DNA from: Planctomycetota bacterium
GTDB taxonomy: Bacteria; Planctomycetota; Planctomycetia; Pirellulales; Lacipirellulaceae
Direction: 5' to 3'
Length of the DNA stretch: 39,368 nucleotides
Assembly: GCA_024276705.1 (NCBI GenBank)
Contig: JAJRWS010000214.1
Coordinates: forward strand, 1 to 39,368
Shown here: positions 9,186 to 15,854 of the stretch, in pieces
How the letters are laid out: each line of letters begins with the position of its first letter
How positions within the stretch are numbered: position 1 is the stretch's first letter
The notes under the pieces: generated by a model
Told to the model about the DNA's origin: nothing
Database searches by the model: none
What the model saw: the letters and a program-made list of their open reading frames with translations, nothing else
Made by a program: the position numbers and the translations under genes

Positions 9186-10976
9186 ATGACTACCATGGGG
9201 AAATCCAAAACCAAAAACAAGCCGCGTAAAAGCTCAGAGGAAATCACTTCCGGAGCGGACATCCTGGTCCAGTCGCTGGTCCAACTCGGCGTGAAAATCA
9301 TCTTTGCCTATCCGGGCGGTGCGAGCATGCCGCTGCATCAGGCTCTCACTCGGTTCCGCGACCAGATCCGCACCATCCTGCCACGGCACGAGCAAGGTTG
9401 TGGCTTTGCCGCCCAGGGCTTGGCGCGCAGCACCGGCCAGATTGGGGTCTGCATGGCGACCAGCGGCCCGGGAGCCACCAATCTGGTCACCACGATTGCC
9501 GATGCCAAGCTCGACAGCGTGCCGATGATTGCCATCACGGGACAAGTCCATGCGGCCAGCATTGGCAGCGATGCTTTTCAGGAAACACCCATTGTCGAAG
9601 TCTGTCGAGGCATCACGAAACACCACTATCTGGTGACCGACGTCCAGGACATTGCCCGGGTGGTCAAAGAGGCCTACCTGGTTGCCACAACGGGTCGGCC
9701 CGGCCCCGTATTGATTGATATTCCAAAAAATGTACAGCTCGACTCCTGCGTGCCAGATTACGACGCAAAACTCAATCTGCCAGGCTACCGGTTCGAGTCG
9801 CCCCAAGCCAAACCGGAACAGATCAATCAGATTGCCGCCGCCATCAAGCGGGCAAAACGGCCGGTGATCTATGCGGGCGGCGGCATCGTGATCGCCGAAG
9901 CCAGCGCGGCGTTGCGCACCCTGGTCCAGAAGACAGGCATTCCCGTCACGACCACACTCATGGGACTCGGCGCCTTTCCGGGCACCGACCGGCTATCGCT
10001 CGACATGCTCGGCATGCACGGATCGGTCTACTCCAACCTGGCGGTCGATCAGGCCGATCTGCTGCTGGCGCTTGGCGTACGCTTTGACGATCGAGTCACT
10101 GGCAAAGTGGAAGAGTTCTGCAAGCATGGAAAAATTGTCCATGTCGACATTGACGCCTCGGAACTGAATAAAAACAAGGCTGCGCATATCCCCGTCTGCA
10201 GCGACGTCCGCCAGGTTCTGGAAGAGCTCAACCAAATCGTGGAGCCACCCGAAAACCTGTCCGAATGGGTCGATCAGTGCCTGCAATGGAAGGCGGAGGA
10301 TCCCTTGACCTACGACCGGCAGTATTCGGGCATCACCCAACAATCGGCCATTGAAACACTCTGGAAACTTACCCGTGAGATGGACCCCGTGGTCGCGGTC
10401 GGCGTGGGCCAACATCAGATGTGGACGGCCCAATTCTATAAATTCGACCAACCCCGCCGCTTGCTCAGCAGCAGCGGGCTGGGCACGATGGGTTTTGGCC
10501 TGCCTACGGCGATGGGAGCGCAAGCCGCGTTTCCAGACCGTCTGGTCATCGACATCGATGGCGACGGCAGTTTCCAGATGAACATCCAGGAACTGGGAAC
10601 CTGCTACTGTGAAAAGCTACCGGTAAAGATCATGCTGCTGAACAACCAGCATCTGGGCATGGTCATGCAATGGGAAGACCGGTTCATGCAAGGCAATCGG
10701 GCCCACACTTACCTGGGCCCCATCGATCACCCCGAGGCGGTGGGCCAGGGTGACGGCCAAGGTCCCGCCGAGCGCTATCCAAAGTTTGTCGAAATTGCCA
10801 AAGGATATGGCTGTGGTGGCAGTCAGGTGAAAAAACAGGCCGACCTGGAGGCCGCATTAAAAGAGATGATAGCCTACGACGGCCCATACCTGCTCGATGT
10901 CGAAGTTCCCTACCAGGAACATGTACTGCCCATGATCCCCGGCGGTCACACGGTTCGTGACATGATCCGAAAGTAA
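9186..10976 (+). CDS. ilvB: Acetolactate synthase, large (catalytic) subunit
   Basis: A thiamine-diphosphate enzyme making acetolactate or acetohydroxybutyrate, the first common step of valine, leucine and isoleucine synthesis. 596 residues, normal length. Seen in order: [15 protein letters not shown], the catalytic Glu in [12 protein letters not shown] near residue 68, [13 protein letters not shown], the [13 protein letters not shown] linker to the central domain, and the C-terminal cofactor motif [12 protein letters not shown]...NNQHLGMV near residue 460. The ATG at 9186 has no clear ribosome site; an alternative ATG lies three codons on. The regulatory subunit gene ilvN is not in the window. 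The spacer upstream (8990-9185) shows no evident leader peptide. Its 3' end converges on the small basic protein gene with a 9-bp gap. Confidence 0.95.
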   Translation: MTTMGKSKTKNKPRKSSEEITSGADILVQSLVQLGVKIIFAYPGGASMPLHQALTRFRDQIRTILPRHEQGCGFAAQGLARSTGQIGVCMATSGPGATNLVTTIADAKLDSVPMIAITGQVHAASIGSDAFQETPIVEVCRGITKHHYLVTDVQDIARVVKEAYLVATTGRPGPVLIDIPKNVQLDSCVPDYDAKLNLPGYRFESPQAKPEQINQIAAAIKRAKRPVIYAGGGIVIAEASAALRTLVQKTGIPVTTTLMGLGAFPGTDRLSLDMLGMHGSVYSNLAVDQADLLLALGVRFDDRVTGKVEEFCKHGKIVHVDIDASELNKNKAAHIPVCSDVRQVLEELNQIVEPPENLSEWVDQCLQWKAEDPLTYDRQYSGITQQSAIETLWKLTREMDPVVAVGVGQHQMWTAQFYKFDQPRRLLSSSGLGTMGFGLPTAMGAQAAFPDRLVIDIDGDGSFQMNIQELGTCYCEKLPVKIMLLNNQHLGMVMQWEDRFMQGNRAHTYLGPIDHPEAVGQGDGQGPAERYPKFVEIAKGYGCGGSQVKKQADLEAALKEMIAYDGPYLLDVEVPYQEHVLPMIPGGHTVRDMIRK

Positions 10977-10985
10977 GGCTTTAGC

Positions 10986-11207
10986 CTAGGTGGCCGAAGA
11001 ATCCTCACCCTCTTCTTCGCCTTCCTTCTTCTTCTTTTTCTTCTTCATTTGCAATTTACGTACCCGCACCTTGGGCAAGCCGAGGGGAGAGTCTCCCTCC
11101 TGCCAGCGGTCCGTCTCCTTGAGCTTTTCCAGCCGTTCCATGCGGGTCAGCACACTACGATTCCCGGTTCCGCCACGGCGGATTTTCAAGCTCTTGTCGA
11201 TGGTCAT
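10986..11207 (-). CDS. Small basic protein (planctomycete/verrucomicrobial conserved family)
   Basis: 73 residues starting MTIDKSLKIRRG, followed by RSVLTRMERLEKL, DRWQEGDSPLGLPKVRVRK, and a lysine run then a Glu-rich tail (KKKKKKKEGEEEGE). This matches the small basic protein family of Planctomycetes and Verrucomicrobia (I believe TIGR04137), whose role is unknown; an RNA- or ribosome-related function is often guessed from its charge. AGGAG lies 10 nt upstream of the ATG. Its stop faces the acetolactate synthase stop. The lysine and glutamate runs correspond to a CTT/TTC-rich tract at 11009-11048. Confidence 0.85.
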   Translation of the reverse strand: MTIDKSLKIRRGGTGNRSVLTRMERLEKLKETDRWQEGDSPLGLPKVRVRKLQMKKKKKKKEGEEEGEDSSAT

Positions 11208-11425
11208 CGGCCATCATCTCCTAATCGGTTCGCTGGCATCCGGATGGTCGCCGGATGTTCAATATTACGCTGTTCGGTATCTCGCCACCTACAAGTGGCT
11301 GGCACAAGCCCCGCAGTATAAACGGTCCGGCCCAGGCCGGCAACGTGCCTGTCCCGCTATTTCCAGGAGAAAATCCTCAGTTCTGCCCTCATCGTACCGC
11401 ATAAGTCGCAGTGGTCTTCCCTTTC
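11208..11425 (-). other. Leader/upstream region of the small basic protein gene
   Basis: A perfect 7-bp stem (CATCCGG 11237-11243, CCGGATG 11251-11257) with a 7-nt loop lies 30 nt before the start codon on the minus strand. A second short GC hairpin (CCGGCCCAGGCCGG) is near 11326-11339. They could belong to an mRNA leader. No gene is supported here. Repeat R2 begins at 11426. Confidence 0.4.
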
Positions 11426-11662
11426 CCCGTCTGTAAACCACCAGCTCTGGGGAGTGAGAATTCATCAAGCCATGCCGTTTTCTGCGTTTTTCGTACTCGT
11501 ACTCGTACTCGACACGTCTTCTGTGGACTTCGTCAGTTTGTCGAATCAATTGAGGCCATTTCGAGTACGAGTACGAGTACCGGCTGACGCCTGAGTACGA
11601 GTACAGCAGTGATTTTCGGTCCCTTTCAGGGGCTTTCCTCAAGCCACCTGCTATGCAGGTGG
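11426..11662. repeat. Composite dispersed repeat, copy R2 (inverse orientation to R1)
   Basis: In reverse order to R1: the CTCACTCCCC-type block (11426-11458), a GTACTC array (11492-11512), a 49-nt unique core, three GAGTAC units (11562-11580), a 12-nt spacer CGGCTGACGCCT, two more units (11593-11604), and the hairpin module (11619-11662). The hairpin stem reads CCACCTGC/GCAGGTGG where R1 reads CCACCCGC/GCGGGTGG, a compensatory change. The unique core does not resemble the R1 core. Confidence 0.85.
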
Positions 11663-11763
11663 TCACTGACTATTGTGTGGTACGATGAGGGCTCTGCCGG
11701 AGGAGCCTCACTTGCACGTTGCACATTCCGTGCCGAACACTTTTGACTTAAGGGCCTATTTTT

Positions 11764-11802
11764 TTGACAGTCGTGTACCGCCGGATCTATACTTCCGGCG
11801 GT
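11764..11802 (+). promoter_or_regulatory. Sigma-70-type promoter of the nfeD/flotillin genes with a palindrome over the -10 box
   Basis: The -35 box is TTGACA (11764-11769), the spacer is 18 nt, and the -10 box is TATACT (11788-11793). A perfect 8-bp inverted repeat ACCGCCGG (11777-11784) / CCGGCGGT (11795-11802) brackets the -10 box, the position expected for a repressor operator. It could instead be a DNA hairpin. The ATG of the downstream gene is about 100 nt further on. Confidence 0.65.
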
Positions 11803-11901
11803 CAACAGACTGGATTTCTTGCAAGATCGACACTCCGCGGACGAATACCTGCTGACCTGCGATTCCATCTCAAGCCGGCCCCCCAATCGAGGAAACCAGC
11901 C

Positions 11902-12591
11902 ATGTTGGACCTTATATTTCTAGTCTGTGCGGTACTTGGTGGAACCGTGATGGTCTGCCAGTTTCTACTGACTCTCCTGGGTATGGGCGACGATGGCAGC
12001 GACATGGGAGGTGATGATTTTTCTGCTGATGCCGATCTGGGCGCTGGCGACTTCGATGCCGGTGATTTCGATGCCGGCAGCGCGGCTGGCACGGACGGCG
12101 ATTTGGCCAGCGATCACCACACGACTTTGAGCCAGGCCTCGGACGGCGAGTTCCAGCACACCAGCAGCAATTGGCTGTTTGGGGTGCTGTCATTTCGCAC
12201 CCTGGTGGCGGCCCTGGCTTTCTTCGGCCTGTCAGGCAAGGCGGCCCTTTCCGCCGAGGTGGCACCGGCCGCAGCCCTGATGGCGGCAACCCTCGTCGGC
12301 TTGGGAGCCATGTTCGGCATGTACTGGCTCATGCGATCGATCTCCCGATTGAGCTCGTCAGGCAATCAACGGATCGGCAATGCCCTGGGCAAACCGGCCA
12401 CCGTTTACGTATCGATCCCCGCGAGCGGAGAAGGTGCGGGCAAGGTACAGCTCACCATGCAAAATCGGATCGTCGAATATCAGGCGGTCACCACGGAGAA
12501 ACAACCCCTGAAATCGGGCGAACCGGTCGAAGTGGTCGACATCGTGAACCACAACACACTGCAGGTGCGGCGGATGGAAGCCTCGGCTTGA
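11902..12591 (+). CDS. NfeD-like/YqiJ-type membrane protein with C-terminal OB-fold
   Basis: 229 residues from an ATG preceded by GAGGAAA. There is a first membrane helix (LIFLVCAVLGGTVMVCQFLLTL), then an Asp/Gly-rich repetitive loop (GAGDFDAGDFDAG), two further helices (FRTLVAALAFFGL; APAAALMAATLVGLGAMFGMYWL), and a C-terminal domain of about 80 residues (NALGKPATVYVSIPASGEG, GKVQLTMQNRIVEYQAV, GEPVEVVDIVNHNTLQVRR) that looks like the NfeD OB-fold. The flotillin gene follows 152 bp on, the usual NfeD/flotillin pairing in membrane-microdomain systems. Chosen over the longer frame from 11764 because that would run through the promoter. Confidence 0.85.
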   Translation: MLDLIFLVCAVLGGTVMVCQFLLTLLGMGDDGSDMGGDDFSADADLGAGDFDAGDFDAGSAAGTDGDLASDHHTTLSQASDGEFQHTSSNWLFGVLSFRTLVAALAFFGLSGKAALSAEVAPAAALMAATLVGLGAMFGMYWLMRSISRLSSSGNQRIGNALGKPATVYVSIPASGEGAGKVQLTMQNRIVEYQAVTTEKQPLKSGEPVEVVDIVNHNTLQVRRMEASA

Positions 12592-12743
12592 TTCGCACGA
12601 CGCGAGGAACTGCTGCAATCCGGGCAGGCGTTCCAATCGGGGGCGAAATAATCTCCCAAAAGAAAAAATCGGCCAACATCGACAGTCACGCGAGAGATAC
12701 TATCACGGCAATGCTTTTTTCACCAACTCGCAAGGAGTAGACC

Positions 12744-14423
12744 ATGCTTCCTTTCACTCTACTGGCAGACACGCTCAACGGCCCCCTGCTGTGGTTAACC
12801 CTGTTGGGCATTCTGGTGGCGATGGTCTTCTTCATGACGATCATCCTGCTGAAAAGCAATTATAAACGGTGCTCCAGCAACCAGGTTCTGGTGATCTTCG
12901 GCAAAACTCGCCAGGGCGAAGCGGCCAAAACCGTCCATGGGGGGGCCTCGTTCGTCTGGCCCCTGTTCCAGGACTACCGATACTTGAGTCTCGAGCCGAT
13001 CCAGATTGAAATCCCCTTACGAGGCGCCCTGTCGAGTGAAAACATCCGGGTGAACGTTCCCAGTGTGTTCACGGTGGCGGTTGGCACCGAACCGGACGTG
13101 ATGACCAACGCGGCCATTCGCCTGCTCAACTTAAACACGGCGGAGATTCGCAAGCAAGCCGAGGAAATCATCTTCGGCCAGTTGCGACAGGTGATCGCCT
13201 CAATGCCGATCAAGGACATCAACCGGGATCGCGACACATTCCTGCAACATATCCAGAACTCGGTGGAACCGGAACTGCGCAAGATTGGCCTGGTGCTGAT
13301 CAACGTGAACATCACCGACATCACCGACGAGAGCGGCTACATCGATGCCATCGGCCAGCAAGCCGCGTCGCAAGCCATTCAGCAGGCCCGAGGTGATGTG
13401 GCCGACGAAGAAAAACAGGGCGAAATTCGAGTCGCACAAGCGAATCGCGAAAGGGCGATCGAAGTGGCCAACGCAACCAAACTTCGCGAAATCGGCACGC
13501 GCGAAGCAGAACGCGAACAGGCCGTACGGGTGGCCGATTTGAACAAAGAGCAGACCATTGGCGAAAAAGCCGCCGCCTTCGAACGTGACATGCAGGTCAA
13601 GCATGCCGAACAGCAGATGCGAATCGCGGTAGCCAACGCCGATGCCAAGGCGGTCGATGGTGAGAATGTGGCCGAAGCAACGATCGCCCAATCGCAGGCG
13701 ACCCTGCTGACCGAAAAGGCCGACGCCTACCAACGGGGCGAATCGCGTAAACGCGAGGCCGAGGCGGCCGTGCTGGAAGTGCAAAACCTGGCAATGGCCA
13801 AAGCGGCCCTGGCCGAGGCCCAGCGGATCGAGGCGGAACAGCGTGCCAAGCTCGAGGCGCCGGCAATCGCTGAGAAGGCAAAAGTCATTGTCGATGCCGA
13901 AGCGGAAGCGGAAAAACGTCGCGTCGAAGCCGAAGGGGCGGCATCCGCCATCTACTCCAAACTGGAGGCCGAGGCACGGGGCCAGTATGAAATCCTGGCC
14001 AAGAAGGGAGAGGGTCTGAAGCAGATTGTCGAGGCTTGCGGTGGCGCGACCGAAGCGTTCCAGCTGATGATGCTCGAACATCTCGATACGCTGGCCGAAA
14101 CCAGCGCCCAGGCGATTTCGAACATCAAGTTCGACAAGATTGTGGTCTGGGAAAATGGTGGCAGCAATGGCCGCAGCAACACGGCCGATTTCATGCATAA
14201 CATGGCGGGCACACTGCCGCCCATGCTCCAGGTGATGCGCGACATCGGCGGCATCGAAGTCCCCGAAAGCCTGACCAAATTGGCCGGCATGGCCGAGCCA
14301 GCCTCAAAACGGACCTCGGCGGACCGGCAAGCCAACAAAAGCCCTGCTGCAACCGTTGCAGCTCCAACCGTTGCAGCTCCAACCGTTGTCGTCGCTTCCA
14401 GTCCAGAAATAAGGAAGGAGTAG
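12744..14423 (+). CDS. Flotillin-family (SPFH) membrane scaffold protein
   Basis: 559 residues. AAGGAG lies 8 nt before the ATG. One N-terminal membrane helix (LLGILVAMVFFMTIILL), then an SPFH/band-7 domain from about residue 40 (SNQVLVIFGKTRQG, GGASFVWPLFQDYRYLSLEPIQIEI, EIIFGQLRQVIASMPIKDINRDRD, LINVNITDITDESGYIDAIG), then a long Ala/Glu/Arg coiled coil to about residue 430 (EKADAYQRGESRKREAEAAVLE), and the flotillin C-terminus (EILAKKGEGLKQIVEACGG...FDKIVVWENGGSN). The last 40 residues contain a short duplication (APTVAAPTV). Flotillins organise membrane microdomains and work with the NfeD partner encoded upstream. Family firm; cellular role inferred. Confidence 0.93.
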   Translation: MLPFTLLADTLNGPLLWLTLLGILVAMVFFMTIILLKSNYKRCSSNQVLVIFGKTRQGEAAKTVHGGASFVWPLFQDYRYLSLEPIQIEIPLRGALSSENIRVNVPSVFTVAVGTEPDVMTNAAIRLLNLNTAEIRKQAEEIIFGQLRQVIASMPIKDINRDRDTFLQHIQNSVEPELRKIGLVLINVNITDITDESGYIDAIGQQAASQAIQQARGDVADEEKQGEIRVAQANRERAIEVANATKLREIGTREAEREQAVRVADLNKEQTIGEKAAAFERDMQVKHAEQQMRIAVANADAKAVDGENVAEATIAQSQATLLTEKADAYQRGESRKREAEAAVLEVQNLAMAKAALAEAQRIEAEQRAKLEAPAIAEKAKVIVDAEAEAEKRRVEAEGAASAIYSKLEAEARGQYEILAKKGEGLKQIVEACGGATEAFQLMMLEHLDTLAETSAQAISNIKFDKIVVWENGGSNGRSNTADFMHNMAGTLPPMLQVMRDIGGIEVPESLTKLAGMAEPASKRTSADRQANKSPAATVAAPTVAAPTVVVASSPEIRKE

Positions 14424-14460
14424 TGCGGACACTTTCAGTAGTTCCAAGCAGTGGCCGATG

Positions 14461-14514
14461 AAGCCGACCCGAGCAACGTGCTAGCTGCCAAAAATGTTGG
14501 TTCTCGGGCGGCTT
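14461..14514 (+). terminator. Stem-loop downstream of the flotillin gene
   Basis: AAGCCGaCCCGAG (14461-14473) pairs with CTCGGGCGGCTT (14503-14514): 12 bp with one bulged base and a 29-nt loop. It starts 37 nt after the stop codon. There is no T-run, so it may act as an mRNA 3' end stabiliser or a factor-dependent stop rather than an intrinsic terminator. Confidence 0.45.
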
Positions 14515-14604
14515 AGGGTGGGTCGATAAATAACTATCCGGTTTTGTGTAGGGAACGTTCAAGAAAAAACTTCGGTAAATCGTGGCGTTCTGTTAATGCG
14601 CCTT

Positions 14605-14720
14605 CGTACTCGTACTCAGCCGCTTGCGGCGGTACTCGTACTCGAATCGCATGCCGGGTAACATACGGCCGTCGAGTACGAGTACCGCTTCGCTGAGTAC
14701 GAGTACGAGTACGAGTACGA
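14605..14720. repeat. Composite dispersed repeat, copy R4 (paired inverted GAGTAC arrays)
   Basis: The left array (14605-14644) is two GTACTC dimers around AGCCGCTTGCGGCG. The right array (14673-14720) is its inverse with CGCTTCGCT as spacer and four GAGTAC units at the end. Together they form an inverted repeat with arms of roughly 37-40 bp around a 28-nt core. The CCTCAAGCCACC hairpin module is absent. It lies between the flotillin gene and the convergent four-helix membrane protein gene. Confidence 0.85.
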
Positions 14721-14841
14721 AGGGAAGCCAAAATACCCCACTTGAAATGGGGAAGCTATTTATCGGTCGCGGCTTATCGCCCTCACTCCACGTAGGACTC
14801 CGTGGCAATTTGGAAGTACTGATTTTTCTTGTTGAAGGTCG

Positions 14842-15381
14842 TCACTTCCCGAACATCCGCAGCTCTTCGATCTGCTTCAGTTCGTTGTTGAGCCAATACT
14901 CGACGGTACCACGCGTGGGGAATTTGCCAAGAATGGCGACCAGCAGCGCGGCCGCGAACACCAGGTTGATCGACTGCTGTTCCAGCATGTAGGCAACCAG
15001 ATTGTAGCATGCAGCCGCATCGAGAATGGCGGCGGCAACGATCCGCGTTGTTTGATACACGGCGGTCAACGCTCCCACGTCGCCCAATTCCGTTGCCACG
15101 GGCGCCGGGATATTCTGCCCCAACGGTTTGCCAGCGGCGATCGCTCGCCGCATGCTGGCCCCGATCACCCTCGGCACAATCATCGAAGCCATCAGGGCCA
15201 CCACCGCCATGCTGGAGGCAATAAGACTGTTGATGTGCCTGCCAGCCACCGCCGCCCGTTCCGGTTGCAGCCATAGGACAACCATGGCGAAGCCCGCCAC
15301 TCCCAATGCCAAGGCACCGATGATGATTTGTAACGTGCGGGTGAAGCGACCAATGTGCTCTTGTTGTCGGCTATCCAACAT
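14842..15381 (-). CDS. Four-helix integral membrane protein of unknown function
   Basis: About 179 residues from the ATG at 15381; a GTG at 15393 would add four. Four hydrophobic segments: IIIGALALGVAGFAMVVLWL, INSLIASSMAVVALMASMIV, a weaker one around TRIVAAAILDAAACYNLVAYM, and INLVFAAALLVAILGKF. A polar C-terminal tail EYWLNNELKQIEELRMFGK closes it. I do not recognise the family. Codon use and hydrophobic periodicity support a real gene. No operon partner lies on the same strand nearby. Confidence 0.65.
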   Translation of the reverse strand: MLDSRQQEHIGRFTRTLQIIIGALALGVAGFAMVVLWLQPERAAVAGRHINSLIASSMAVVALMASMIVPRVIGASMRRAIAAGKPLGQNIPAPVATELGDVGALTAVYQTTRIVAAAILDAAACYNLVAYMLEQQSINLVFAAALLVAILGKFPTRGTVEYWLNNELKQIEELRMFGK

Positions 15382-15479
15382 GGCTCTTTCCACTTTCTTC
15401 TATAGCGAGTGGCTGGAACTGGTGGCCAGCCGGGGCGGATTTAATCCGCAGTGGACCTGGCCCAGATTTCCCCAGACCT

Positions 15480-15608
15480 AATCCTACCGTGCCAGGTAAA
15501 ACTGGCAAGGAACAGAAAAACCGCGAATGGATGCGTATGGACGCGAATCCTTGGAGATATAAAATTGCAGGACTGAGAGAGAGGGCCACTGCACACCCAT
15601 CGAACCTA
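15480..15608 (-). repeat. Dispersed repeat E, copy 1 (with CATTCGCGTC tandem units)
   Basis: Reverse-strand homologue of 18075-18228. Shared stretches include TTAGGTTCGATGGG, TTTATATxTCCAAGGATTC, two to five units of the 10-mer CATTCGCGTC or variants, then GTTTTTxCT and TTTACCTxGC. This copy carries fewer 10-mer units than the other, so the tandem part varies in number. Related 'GCGTCCATTCGCG' repeats are common in planctomycete spacers as far as I know. Confidence 0.75.
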
Positions 15609-15804
15609 AGGATCGTTCGAGAAATAACTGGCATGTTTCCAGGCCCCTCACCCTGCCCTCTTGCGCGTTACGTCTTTTTATACTTCGCACTTTGAAATTT
15701 CGTTTCTTTCCGCTTCATGCGTCCTCTCTGAATACGCACGCGATGCTCCCCGCTACCCGAGGCTAGCGCCTACGGCTCAAACCCTCCGGAATCCTGCCTC
15801 AATT

Positions 15805-15839
15805 CCTCTGCCCTCTGCCTACTGCCTACTGCCTACTTC
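15805..15839. repeat. Heptamer tandem repeat upstream of oleC (CCTCTGC / CTACTGC, 5 units)
   Basis: Five consecutive 7-mers: CCTCTGC twice, CTACTGC twice, CTACTTC. It ends 2 nt before TACAAT (15842-15847), a possible -10 box that sits only 7 nt before the oleC ATG. If that box is used, the heptamers fill the -35 and spacer region and the transcript would be nearly leaderless. Confidence 0.7.
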
Positions 15840-15854
15840 TGTACAATAAGCTTC

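Noticed and set aside
13200-14198. 332-codon minus-strand frame opposite flotillin
   Set aside because: Mirror of the Ala/Glu-rich coiled coil, which commonly leaves the opposite frame open.
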